Positions 11,357 to 22,130 of a stretch of 64,000 nucleotides of DNA are shown piece after piece (the first letter of the stretch is position 1; each line of letters starts with the position of its first letter). Source of the stretch: Nymphaea colorata (lineage: Eukaryota; Streptophyta; Magnoliopsida; Nymphaeales; Nymphaeaceae). The notes below the pieces were generated by a model that made no database searches, was not told where the DNA came from, and saw only the letters and a program-made list of their open reading frames with translations. Location: contig NC_045141.1 of NCBI RefSeq assembly GCF_008831285.2, positions 8,049,353 to 8,113,352 of the forward strand, in the 5' to 3' direction. A program made the position numbers and the translations under genes.

Positions 11357-12440
11357 TCATTGCCTGGCTAGATGCCTCTCTCCATAGAGCCAACAACCTA
11401 CCACTTTATTTTGGTGATTGTTGTTCTTATGAAAGAAAGGTTTCTTCTCACCTTGGTGTTGGGACGCTGATTCACCTTTAGGTTCTTGTCGGTCCTCCTT
11501 CTTTTCTCCATGATCAGGCTTCTTAACGGCTTGAAGGTAACGTATAGCTTTGCATTGAATGTCTGCCAGATACTCTGTTGTCACATAAGCATCCTCCAAA
11601 GTCTCTGGATTGCCTCTTTCCACTTCGGATTGTGCCCAAGGTTGAAGTCCCAAAATAAACCAATCAACATGAGCCTCTGATAGGTCCTCACATAGTCTCG
11701 CAAGGATCTTGTGTGTTTCAATTCACCAACCATTCGATAAGCCTGTCGTCTTGCATTCAGGGGCATGAAGTAATTCCTCAACTCTTGTTGAAAGTCATCG
11801 AAAGTGTCTATTCTATACATCCTCTTTTGAATGTCAAGTCGTTTTCGTCTCCACCAGACAACAACATCGCCCTCAAGTAGCATGGCTGCAGTCTTGACTT
11901 GAAGATCATCTCCCACAACACCCTGAAGGTCCAAGCAGTATTCCACTTGGAACAAAAAGTTGTTGATCACTCGACTATCCTGATTTCCATTGTATTTTGT
12001 TGGTCTTTAGACGTCGACCCTTGATAGTCGATCTTCACCTCCACCTACAAAAACTTGTCGTGTAGCGTGCAGTTCCTTGCTTGAAGTTACTTCACTTCAG
12101 CTTGTAGTGTGGTCACTATGTTAGTAAGTGACCTATTCATGGCCATAAGGTCGACCATCTGTTCCCTCATGGTCTTCATTTCGTCTTTCAATTCCTTGAA
12201 GGACTCGGCTACATTGCCCAACACTTCTTCCAGAGTGGCTACGTCGGCAACGAGCTTGTTAACAACTTCGGCTAGGTCTTCCTGACCGTGAGATGTGCCC
12301 ATCTCGTTGGACTGGGATATTCCCTTGCCCTTGGTGCTTCGCACATTGTATTGAGTCGCCAGGACGTCATCCTCGATCAGTGCTCGCTGGCATGTTTTTT
12401 TACACCGACTCTCCAACCGTTTCCCCAGATTGAGCCAAAC
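11357..12440 (-). pseudogene. Gag (element A), broken
   Basis: Three overlapping minus-strand frames. 12087-12491 is the N-terminal part, with a heptad-rich predicted coiled coil (VVNKLVADVATLEEVLGNV...). 11581-11970 is the capsid-like retrotransposon Gag core (AAMLLEGDVVVWW, FDDFQQELRNYF). 11357-11653 is the basic C-terminus ending in a zinc knuckle in which the second cysteine is tyrosine (CWLYGE). The plus-strand relative at 30142 has the intact CWFCEGRHMARQC pattern. Gag forms the particle that packages element RNA. Confidence 0.88.
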
Positions 12441-12444
12441 GTGA

Positions 12445-12455
12445 CTCTGATACCA
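12445..12455 (-). promoter_or_regulatory. Primer binding site, tRNA-iMet type (element A)
   Basis: In element sense TGGTATCAGAG follows the 5' LTR after a two-base spacer. This is the sequence complementary to plant initiator tRNA-Met used by many gypsy elements. Confidence 0.9.
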
Positions 12456-12457
12456 GT

Positions 12458-12832
12458 TGTCACGTGTTGACAACTTCAATTCATGCAGCACGACAAACCT
12501 GTTGGTCGTCAGCCATCAGACCATCAAAAGGGCGCAAAGAGCATTTGGAAGCAAAGTGCATAAAAACACACGTGTGAATAAAGAAACTTGCAATGTATTT
12601 ATAGAGAAAAGCTTAGTACATCACGAGAGAGGTAAGAAAAGAGAATGATGTCAACTTCCTTACATAGGATGGCCGAAGCTGCATACAAGGATTCCCATGC
12701 CGACCACCCAAAATATAGATTCCCCAAACATGATACTTAGACCAGTGGGAGGGTACTCCCTTACAAGTGAACAAGCATAAGAAAAAGACTCAACATAAGC
12801 AAAGGAATAAAGACTCTAGACACAAGGGAACA
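12458..12832 (-). repeat. 5' LTR of chromovirus A
   Basis: Partner of 8018-8395; bounded by the GAAAT duplication on its outer side. Confidence 0.93.
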
Positions 12833-12970
12833 GAAATATTATTTTTCAAAATTTTCATATAGGACAAGTGAAATTTTCAAAAATGTTCAAGTAAATTATT
12901 ATTATTATTTTTTTTTTGAGGGGGCACCAGGGCCACTATGAGCCCCCTTGGCTCCACCTCTGCATAGGTG

Positions 12971-13900
12971 AGAGCAGACTGGTGAGCTTGTCATTTGCTT
13001 GTAAAGGGTTCCCTCTTGCCCAAAGCGTACCCTGCTCAACATTCCCTACCCAAGGCATCATTTGCTTGGCATCCACCTACTCCCTACCTTCAAGTCAAGC
13101 CCAGCCCAGCCCGTTCTAGCCTCACCATGGCTGCTACGAGTCAGGTGGTCACATGTCACAACTGATCACACATCACTTGGCTGCTTTTATTCCATGCTTT
13201 GCAGTAATTTTACTTTGACTCATGCCCCTTGCAATGGTCTGCATAGACTCAAGATATTATCTATCAAGGCTGATTTGATTCGCTCAAATTGGCAGCCTCA
13301 TTTGCTGTCTTAAAAATACCATCCTTGGTGCATTTCTCTTTCATTCTAATCATTGAGACGTTATGTTATTACATTTCATAATTACACAAAAAACATTGCT
13401 GGAAAATGGTGGGCAATTTATACAGCCTCACTTGAATGATGGATGAAAATCACCAACGCATATGGGGTGAGTTTCTTGATTTGATTTAAAAGCTGGCAGT
13501 TGGGTAACCACGAGAAAAGTACACATATTAAAAGCATATGTGCATGTATTCCCACGATTCTCACAACTAATCCCAACTAAATTTTCTATTTTTGAAAGAA
13601 AACTGGGAAATAGCTTATTCAAACTCAGTTTATTCTATAAACAAAAATCTAATTTTAAAGAGACATCCTAGCTGCGCAAAATTGGAAAGAGAAGACCACT
13701 ATGGCTTGGAAGAAAATGTTGTTCATTTGTCAATATGATTGAATATTTTAATGATGTATGCAAAGAAAAAAAGACGAGGAAAGCATGAATGGTTTCTTTA
13801 CTCCTGGTTTAGCAACAAAGCAGACTTCATTGTCTCATCAAATCGATTCCACCAAGAATCGGATTCACTCAATTTATGAGTGTGGCCAATATTGTAAATG
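12971..13900. other. Intergenic DNA, no gene seen
   Basis: GC content is moderate to about 13320, with short frames that match nothing I know, then AT-rich. No promoter, RNA gene or repeat border is supportable. Confidence 0.5.
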
Positions 13901-15260
13901 GAATATATCAATTGAAATGAGCCTGTCTCAACCATTCATTTCTGAAATTTTCTGAAATCATCATGATTTTGAAAATCAGCAATTAACATAAATATCTAAT
14001 CTAGTTGGGTTTTGAAAAGAAATCCTAGACCCAAAACAAAGACTTTGATCAAGTCCAAAACCACAAAAGAAAATCAATTTTTTAAAAAACCAATTTGGAA
14101 ATACACATTTCCAAAATTCCAATCATCTTAAAAAATCATGCCATTTTCAAAAATCAATATATATCAAAACTCAAACTCAATTTTTCAAAATGCTTCATCC
14201 TAAAGGAATTCACAATGATCAAAGCTCAAATCATCCAAATTTTCAAAGAAATGAATTCCTTTGGCTTCCGATCTAGTAAAAAGTCAGCCTATCAAATGAA
14301 TTTTAAAATCCTACTTCCAAAACTAAAATTTTAAAACCTAAGCTTATGTCCTCCTCCACATCGAGGATGGGCTTGGGGAACAGTCTTATATTTTTCACCT
14401 CCAAGATGGCCCAATGTGTATGTGAGATCAAATTTGATTATGCATGGAGAGAAATAGAGTGAAGCAAGAGTACACATGCAGTTTCATGCATACATGCACT
14501 CACTCCATGAATGCATCCACTCATATTCACTAAAATCTAAGTGAATCAAGTCAGAGTATGGTTAAGTCATATTATGACAAAAACTTGAGCACTTGCTTAT
14601 TTTGTCAAATATTTTGTCAAAGAAGCACAAAATTTTCAAAATGGTTATAAAACCCAAACTTTCAAAACGATTGCATTGGATTTTTCTCAAAATCAAACCG
14701 GTTTTCAAATCCAAAAATCTACTCATGCAAATTTTCATAACCTTCACTAAAATTGCAAAAAAAATATCACAATTCCAATTTTTCCAATCAAGAAAATTAT
14801 CCTAAAACTGGACTTGGACTCTCAATTTCCAATTTTCTAATCTCATTTCAAGATCAAAACCAACCAAAAAAATATCAAATCTCTCAAAATACCAAAACTA
14901 GATTCAAATATCAAAATGTTAAACCCAAAGATGTTTTCAAAAATTCTGAATTGGTCGAGTTCCAACCATTCAAAACCAAAATTTCAATCTCAAAGATCTG
15001 ATTCTCAAAAATCTCAGCTATCCAATTTTAACAAATTCAATTTTGGCTTCCAAACTGAATTCTGGTTCCAAGGCTTCCACGATTTTTAAAGTCAAATTTC
15101 AAATCCTAAAATCCAAACTATCTTTGAAATTCTAAAGTCTAGCCCGAATTCTCAATTTTCAATTCCAAGATCCTAGTTTCAAAAACAAAGCTTCAATTAC
15201 CCAATCCCCAATTCGATTTAAAATCCAATATTCCAATTCTCACACTTGAATGTAGAAAAA
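13900..15260. repeat. A/C-rich low-complexity region with recurring CAAAATT/CCAAAA words
   Basis: Over 1.3 kb the plus strand is dominated by variants of TTCAAAATC, CCAAAATTC and ATTTTCAAA, giving Phe/Lys/Asn-rich chance frames. A non-repetitive island at 14340-14560 (TCCACATCGAGGATGGGC..., then ATGCA-rich text) sits inside. It resembles untranslated internal sequence of large LTR retrotransposons, but no coding domain or LTR pair could be found to prove that. Confidence 0.5.
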
Positions 15261-15454
15261 GGACAACTTGTCAAGCTTGAGAAAACTTAGCCCTTCGATC
15301 GATTACCGTTGTTAATGGTGGTAGGGGTGGGTCCCTTTCTCTTAAAATCTATTTTCAAGCAAAACTTGATTTTTGCTACTTCACGTGCAAACTTCTCAGC
15401 CCGCACCGGGGGAAGTGGCGTGCGTACAATAAACTCATAGGTATGTTCAACCTA

Positions 15455-17062
15455 ATTTCCGGAAATATATTTTCAGAAAGATATTTCCAGTGGGATAGGT
15501 GGAAATATTTTTTCGGGTTTTTTTTTTTTTTTTTTTTTTTGCCCATTTCTGTTCGTGTCGAGCTCCTCTTTGTCTTCCTTTTCTCCTATTCATCCTCCGC
15601 CGCTGCCTGATGCTATGACGTTCCTCTTCTGAAAACCTTCAGTCGCTTCTCCACTCTTCTGCACTGTGATGTCTTCAGCTGTCCACCGCGGCTTTCTTCG
15701 CTCTCCCCTACGGCGATGCCATTGCTCCTTCGTTTTTTCTTTCCCCCCATCAGTTCCATGGTGAGAACCTGCATTTCTCTTTTCTCTCAGCCCCATCACC
15801 TCCATCTGACTTTTCTCTCGGGCATCCTGCGCAGAGGAAAAAGGGGAGGAGGGGAGTGGATGGCTTTCATCACCGTTTTTCATCCTGCAGGCAGCTGTAA
15901 TGCGCTGTTAGAAGAACAGGAGGGCTGATTCTTCCTCCCTCAGCATGCTCCCGACATTTTCTCCCACGTCGATCAGCCAATTCAGGTGTGTATATCTATT
16001 TTAACATTCTCCCTCAGCATGCTCTCCCTCTCTCTCTCTCTTTCTCTCTGTTACTGGTGATCGCTGAATTAGGGAATTTTTATAGCCTTAGGTGTGATTT
16101 TTTATGCCGCACTAGGTCGAGTTTTTTTTATATATTTTCGTTTTGATTTAATAAAATCCCAATGCAATCACTTGATTCTTTTTCCCCAGTAGTTCGGGAT
16201 CTGATATTGTGCTATCTGCAGATTGTTGAGAATATTCAAGACGCCCCTTTTCTTGTGTGCCTGTACTCAAGCACAAAAGGTGTAGCAATGAGGTTAGAGA
16301 GAGAGTTCGTGGGAGTAGAAGAACAGAATTGGTCGAAGATGAAGAGTTCTCTGAAGGAGAAGGCACTGGATGGAATGATTCTGGTGGAGGAGCTCAAGGA
16401 AATCAAGAAGGAAGCAGAGGACAGCACAAGTAAATGCTCCAAATTATGGGGCTTGTTGATGCAGGAGAAAGGAATAGATCTTGGTGCTTGTTACATCCTC
16501 AAGACTTCCAGGATTTGCTCTGCTTTGGGGTTGTGCACCCACTTTTGCCTGATTAGGGCACAGTGTCATGGCAACGCAGCTGAAGTTCAGCTAAGAAATT
16601 CATGGCTCAACATGGATTTCCAAGATTATCCCAGAAGCCTTGGAGGTCCATTTTTTTTTTTAAATCAATTGATTTGTATATAGAACAGGGGAAATTTTTG
16701 ATGCAGGATACTTCTTTGACATTCGAAGTATTTAGAACATGCTGAAACACAAATTGGTGATAAGAACATGCTGTTATGATATGAAAGTCGCTTGCAAAAC
16801 TTTGTCAGTAAATTTTGTGACAGCAGGAATCCAGCATCTCATTTTTATATGGCATAGACGTAATGGAAAGGTTGCTATGAATGAACACGAAATGGCATAT
16901 GATACAAGATTTGAATCTGGAAATATATTTATTTTTCATCAAACTCAGAAATATATTTCTGGAAATATATTTCTCAGTCATCACACACACATGAGAATCG
17001 TAAATATTTTTCTCATTCCTTTTTTTCCAAGAAATATATTTCTAGAAATATATTTCCAATTC
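15455..17062. repeat. Scattered GGAAATATATTTC palindromes
   Basis: The palindromic word GAAATATATTTC, usually as GGAAATATATTTCC or close variants, occurs at about 15462-15515 (two degenerate copies) and five or more times at 16915-17062. Some copies are back to back (TTTCTGGAAATATATTTC). A T23-T24 run lies at about 15518-15541. Confidence 0.7.
15542..16683 (+). CDS. Possible gene with unrecognised 173-codon ORF
   Basis: 15542-15990 is pyrimidine-rich and 5'-UTR-like, with a candidate donor TTCAG|GTGTGTAT near 15985. A candidate acceptor CTATCTGCAG ends at 16220, opening IVENIQDAPFLVCLY. The frame 16162-16683 stays open and has balanced composition: a Lys/Glu-rich helix (SLKEKALDGMILVEELKEIKKEAED, about residues 66-90, written here only in part as a description) and a Cys-rich part (KTSRICSALGLCTHFCLI) before a stop in AT-rich DNA. 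I do not recognise the family. It could be an exon of a real gene or a captured cDNA piece. Low AT content relative to its surroundings and an open frame longer than chance support coding history. The start codon is uncertain. Confidence 0.4.
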
Positions 17063-17854
17063 CAGAGTTCCAACCCATCAAAGGCTACCTAAAGAAATGC
17101 AAAAAATTATTCCAAAAAATTCCACATGAGAATCGAAGACGGCAAAGAAATGAAGAGTCTCAAGTTGATTGGAGAAGGCAATAAAGGAGGGAAGCCCCAA
17201 AAAAAAACATGAAAAAATCCAGAACTCTCTACCATGTCTGGAACTCGACACAAGGAGTATCTTCGAATTTGCTCTGGATTATGCCCCCGCATTCACAAGG
17301 TCGAAACTCAAGTCAGAGTATCGCTGATTTTTCGACGAGTCCAAGCTGAACTCGTCCTTCCCGATTTTCTGATCTCCAATCGAAGTGCTGGTATCTAGGC
17401 CTTAAAAAAATGCAGAAAAAAATTTGCATGTAAATTTTTACAAAAATTCATATATCTTATATACAAATTTGAAAACTTATATTTTTGCTGTCGTTAAATT
17501 TTTGAAACTATAATTTGACCCCTCATGAAAAATTCCTGACTCACACATTGAATAGACAACAAAGAAATCAGGAGAAGACAAATGAGAAAGGAAAAAAATA
17601 CAGTCGATAAAGTCACAAAGAGAGAGCATGAGAAAAGAAAAGTGGAAGGGTGAGAGTGTGCATAGTGGGTACTTAAAAGGGTGGTGTTGATTAAAAGTCT
17701 GTACCATTGAATAATGTTACCCATATAGATTTGTATTTTAAGTATAGTTTGATCATATGAACCTTTAACTGGTAACTTGTTTCCAGAAAATTGTCTTGGG
17801 GAATCACTTGAATGGAAAACATTGTCTCCATTCTAATTGTGAGACATGTGTGAT
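17063..17854. other. Intergenic DNA with a fragment of the hAT-type MITE family
   Basis: No gene seen. 17430-17540 carries AAATTTTTGAAACTATAAT and GACCCCT..., matching the right end of the MITE at 17855-18356, so a truncated relative lies here. The rest is anonymous. Confidence 0.55.
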
Positions 17855-18363
17855 CAGGGGTGGAGCTAAGAATTTTTTGTAATAGGGGCCAAACTAACAG
17901 GGGTCAAAATAGAAATTTTTATTTTTTTTATATATATTGAAATAACTTTTTTAGATTTACATATAAATTTTTAAAGTTTCTAAAATCTGAGAGGGGGGGG
18001 GGGGGGGGGGGGCGGGGGAGCTAAGGCCCTTGCTGCCCCCCCCCTTCCCTCTGACTTTGTGTGTGATGGAATGGAATGAAGATTTTAGGATGGGTGTTCC
18101 ATGTTTGATGAAAGAAAATGGGATTGGTGCTGGGACGAACAACCCCCTCGCCCGCCCCCCCCCCCCCCCCCCCCCCCCCCACCACCAAAAAAAAAAAAAC
18201 TCCTTGATTCAAAAAATGTAAAAATTTATATGTATAGTTGGAAAATTTTAGTTTAATCCAAGTGAAAATTTTGAAAGGAATTCAATTTTGGCACTTGTTA
18301 AATTTTTGAAACTATAGTTTGGCCCTTGCAACAAAACATTTGTGGCTCCACCTCTAGTTTGAT
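17847..18363. mobile_element. hAT-type MITE with internal poly-G and poly-C tracts
   Basis: Starts CAGGGGTGGAGC at 17855 and ends GGCTCCACCTCT at 18355, the same termini as the element at 7946-12962. Flanks TGTGTGAT and AGTTTGAT agree at six of eight positions, a decayed 8-bp duplication. About 500 bp, longer than the relative, apparently because of an internal segment bounded by G20 (17993-18012) and C26 (18155-18180). Confidence 0.7.
17993..18193. repeat. G20 and C26 homopolymers in inverted arrangement
   Basis: G20 at 17993-18012 (then C, G5) and C26 at 18155-18180, followed by A13 after ACCACC. The G run can pair with the C run across a 142-base loop or form a G-quadruplex on either strand. 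Homopolymer length may be imprecise in an assembly. Confidence 0.9.
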
Positions 18364-18417
18364 ATTGGTTAATATCCGCTCAGTAGAGACACAGCAGGAT
18401 ACGTTGTTCCTTTTTTA

Positions 18418-18503
18418 GTTTGGGAGGCCATGGCAACGACGAGAAACTAAGGTGCTTGTGACGTTCTTGTTCCCCCAAGCTCAAGTCCATGGTGGACATC
18501 CTT
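18418..18503 (+). pseudogene. CNL-family 3' scrap
   Basis: TTGGGAGGCCA-TGGCAA...CTCAAGTCC-TGGTGGACATC aligns in order with the terminal LRR segment at 2834-2920, including KLKSMVDI in one frame. It is broken by indels and isolated from any other CNL sequence. Confidence 0.65.
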
Positions 18504-19719
18504 CACCCAAGAAATGCATTTACAGCAATTTAGAGGCTCTCAAAGCCTGAGAAAGGTTATTGGAACATAGACAAATTGATTTTCTAGTTCAAATAACATG
18601 TATTTGGAGTAAATTGTCAAGTGCTTTACAAGGTGAAAAGTACAAAAGGTAAAGTGTAAGTATATATCAATTGTTATAATAGTTTGTTGTATCATGTCAT
18701 GGGACCTTCTGTATGTTTTTCACTTACTGAAGTGTAGAGACCCTAAAGGCAATGGAAAGTTTAACCTTCGGATTCTGGTGCTCATCAAATTGTGGCTACA
18801 ACTTATATTGATGACTTTGCAATTTTTACTGATGCATTCCTCCCATGAGTAAAACTATTGTTTTTTGTAGTGTTAATCATGTTTTCCATTGAAAAGAAGA
18901 CCATTTTCCATTGAAAAGAAGACAAGGAAAAGAATAAAACTGAACCATTAAGCTGCCGTCTTAGACATTTCAGAACTAAAAATAAACACTAAAGATCAAA
19001 TCTTCAGCACCTGAACTTTGGAGCGGTAAACAAACAGAACGATTTGTTGACAAAACACATAGAATGATATATGGATCTAGCTCACAGACATAAGAGTTGG
19101 ATCTAGTTTGCACTTTTATTGCATTCACATGTTTGAATATGTGTCGTGTATTTTCATTGAATCAAAATCATATCTATATCCATTACTATAGAGAGAGAGG
19201 TGTAGAAGCAGTAGAACGTAAGCACTTACAGTAAACATGGCACAAGCACAATATTTTCGCGTGAACATGCTATCATTTGACTCGATTAACTATTAGCAGA
19301 TGCTTAGGCCGAAGCCACAGATATACCAAATCTTTTGTGGCATCCTTGAGTACATAATCGGCCCTCAATAGCCAAATAAAGTACCCATCTGGCGCCGATA
19401 GGAGTTTGGTTTTTCCATGTTTGAGGACATCAACGCTCCTCAGTCTTCCTTACTCGCACCCGATTATAGATCTCAGCTCTGGTCATCTTCCTTACTCACA
19501 TAGTTGGTTTTCCCTTTGTACTCATTTGGAGGGTTTAGTCAACCCTTTGTTTTTTTTATTGTGAAAATTAGCATTTGTGTAATGCTAACCTTCCCCTGTA
19601 TAGGCAATTTTGTTTAAATAAGGGTAAGGGGCTAACCCCCATAAAGCTGTTACTGCAAATCGATTTGTTTTTACCTGTCATAATTCAAGAATATGCATGT
19701 TGAATCCATTTTCATGCTG
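18504..19719. other. Intergenic DNA, one short tandem repeat
   Basis: At 18888-18932 the word TTTTCCATTGAAAAGAAGAC occurs twice in tandem. Otherwise no gene, RNA or repeat border is supportable. Confidence 0.55.
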
Positions 19720-20027
19720 ATATGAATCCAATCCATTTCCAGTGGGTGTGGTGTCTCTCCCGACTGGAGGAATTACAACTGGAAGGTTTCACTGGGGACA
19801 TCACATTGGGAGGTTATGGGAAATGCCTCCCGAAACTAAGACACCAATGCCTTTCTGACCTCCCCAATCTCAAGTCTCTGGCGGATTTCAATAATATTGC
19901 TCTCCAACAAAATGATGCAATAGCAACAACATGTCCCAGCAATGCAAAGGAACAGATCGCCTGCTCTCCAAAATTAAATTGTTGGCAATTGACAGCTGTT
20001 ATGCACTCCACCCACTGCCGGAGTTAA
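19720..20027 (+). pseudogene. Orphan CNL C-terminal LRR exon fragment
   Basis: An open reading of 101 codons: QWVWCLSRLEELQLEGF, GDITLGG, then CLPKLR, LPNLKSLADFNNI and a terminal CRS stop. It is colinear with 2620-3050 of CNL relic 1 and keeps a better frame there (relic 1 has lost it). No NB-ARC or upstream LRR lies within several kb, so this is a 3' fragment left by unequal exchange or deletion, not a gene. Confidence 0.8.
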
Positions 20028-21109
20028 TGGACCTTCTGTTCCTGACATGCAATCTGTTTTCTCTTGTGAAGCTGTCGACATGGTTGAACCTAGCACAGGA
20101 TTAGATTGTGAACCATGCAAAACAAGATGGAGATGGTGATGGCCAGCATAGATTCATGTTGGCGATGTCAATTTAGTGAAGGAAGGAGCATGATTTCGGC
20201 ATCTGCTGTTTGTGGTGTAAAGATTTTTCATATTCTAGATTGTATCAAATTTTACAAAGATAATCCTGCAAAACAGATTGTAGCAACTTCTATCTTTGTA
20301 TCAAAATTTATAGTTTATATATAGTGGCACAGCATGTGTTCAATTTTAAAATATAGGTGGAGAACACAGTGCGAATGTGGTTCAATCACATGAACTGATT
20401 CAACCAACTAACAGTAATGTGTGATAAGGTTTGTTACTCCTATAGAAATGTTTGCTCTTAGACTCTCAAGAAGAGAGAGCTTTCTCCTTCAAAAAAAATG
20501 CTTGATAACCAACTATCTACACATGTTTAATGGGTGGACTATTGGTGATGTATACACTGCAAGGTTCGGTGGTGTTGAAACAGACATCTTGGATATGCAT
20601 ACTCATTCATTCATGTCTATTGACATCTTGGACTTGAATTTTCCATTTATATGAGATATGATGCCTGTGGCTCATGTTGCAGAACTTGTTTGGCTAGCTG
20701 GCATTGTGGGCTCAAAATGTCTGGAGTTGAACAGTATATTCCTAAAATCAAGAACTTCAAAATTAATGTGGGGGAATGAGGTGAAGGACTTGTTGTTTTC
20801 AGCTAGATATAGAAAGTGAAATTTTACCATCTATTATTGTCTTGGGATTTAAACCTTGTTGTGCCATTAATGTTGAACATAGAAGAAGTTTAAGATACAT
20901 AGAGAGTGGAAAAAGTTGAGGGGTGTCATGTCAACATGAAAAGTGCTTGGCAAAGAGTAACATGGCAGCCATGTGCAAAAGCAAGGTTTAGGGTCCTTGT
21001 CATCCATCCAGAACTTCTTGGTGGTTGGGGTCCCTGAGGCAATATTTCTTTGGTGAAGGAATCTCATTCCTTATGGGTAGACTCCTTTTTTCTCACTCAA
21101 TTGTCTCCT
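20028..21109. other. Intergenic DNA, no gene seen
   Basis: Short frames only, without recognisable products or repeats. Confidence 0.5.
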
Positions 21110-21110
21110 T

Positions 21111-21151
<41 letters not shown>

Positions 21152-21152
21152 T
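21110..21152. repeat. (TC)n(AC)n compound microsatellite
   Basis: About ten TC units followed directly by ten or more AC units. A further short AC run lies at about 21411-21425. Confidence 0.95.
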
Positions 21153-21430
21153 ACGCAGATGCATGTGTGCATGCACATTGACACATACATAGTAAAGCAG
21201 AAAAAAAGGAACTAGGAAATGTCAGTTGGAAGTTTGAATAAGTAGATAGAAAGTACTGCAGTTGCTGCTTCACGCCATACATTTGTTGTTAAGCTGAGCA
21301 AACTAGCTCCATAGATTGCACACGCAGACAAAACATGGAAATTAGGCAATGTTCCAGCAATAAAAGGAGGATATGTCACCAAATCAGTTGAAGTTACCAT
21401 ATGGAATGAACACACACACACACACATAGA

Positions 21431-22130
21431 GAGAGAAAGAAGGGCTAAAGGGGCTTCTTCCTCAATGAATGAGCTATGCAATCTTTTAGTGCTTAAAGCC
21501 AGTTAAAGCATCTTGCAGCCGTTCTTTTGGCCCTAGCACAAATAAAATTATTCTCTTACCACTGTCTTTTTTACTGCTCGATGCTTTTGATTAAATTCAT
21601 TTTGTAACTGTCTTTTTTTTTGCTTTAGTTTGTATGAATACCCTTTGTCTATCGTAAAGAAAATGTTGTTCTTGTCACTTTGTCTCTTTTGCTGGTGGAT
21701 ATTATGGATTAAATTCATATAACTGCCTTTTTTGCTTTAGCTTATACGAATATCCTTGGTCTAACCTAATGAAAATGATGCTGAGAAGGAAGGGTTAAAT
21801 GGGCGTCTTCCTCAATGAATGAGCAATGCAATCTTTTAGTGTTAAAGCCAGTTCAAGCACCTTGCAGCCATTCTTTTGGGTCTATCAAAAATAAAGTTAT
21901 TCTCTTATCACTGTCTTTTTGACTGCTGGATGCTTTAGATTAAATTCATTTCATAGCTGTCCTTGTTTTTTGCTTTAGTTTGTACGAATACCCTTTGTCT
22001 CTCGTAAAGAAAATGATGTTCTCGTCACTTGTCTATTTTACAGGTAGATATTATGGATTAAAATAATATTAGAACTGCCTTTTTTTTTTTGCTTTAGTGC
22101 CCTTGGTCTATCCTAATTAAAATGATGCTC
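21431..22130. repeat. Two-copy 350-bp higher-order tandem repeat
   Basis: 21431-21780 and 21781-22130 align at a 350-bp offset (for example TCTTCCTCAATGAATGAG at 21454 and 21804). Each copy contains two divergent subunits of about 118-120 bp marked by GATTAAAT...TGCTTTAG...GAATA-CC. The four subunits therefore form an A-B-A'-B' pattern. No coding sequence. Confidence 0.8.

Larger units (their letters stand above)
8018..12832 (-). mobile_element. Ty3/gypsy chromovirus A, complete ends, defective
   Basis: An LTR retrotransposon read on the minus strand. LTRs at 8018-8395 (378 bp) and 12458-12832 (375 bp) both run TGTTCC...TGACA in element sense. The flanking 5-bp duplication is GAAAT (8013-8017 and 12833-12837). 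Order in element sense: 5' LTR, tRNA-iMet primer site, gag, protease, broken RT, RNase H, integrase, chromodomain, polypurine tract, 3' LTR. The total of 4.8 kb is short for a chromovirus, mainly because the RT core is missing. All coding parts carry stops. The same family appears at 28092-31200. Confidence 0.95.
7938..12970. mobile_element. hAT-type MITE split by an LTR retrotransposon
   Basis: Left part 7946-8017 starts CTGGGGCGGAG; right part 12838-12962 ends GGCTCCACCTCTG, the imperfect inverted complement. Both sides carry the identical 8-bp target duplication CATAGGTG (7938-7945 and 12963-12970). Removing the 4.8-kb retroelement and one copy of its 5-bp duplication leaves an element of about 200 bp. 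A further relative lies at 17855-18356 and a fragment near 17430-17540. There is no coding capacity, so it would depend on a transposase elsewhere. Confidence 0.85.

Noticed and set aside
18021-18221. Gly- and Pro-rich frames
   Set aside because: Translations of the G20 and C26 homopolymers.
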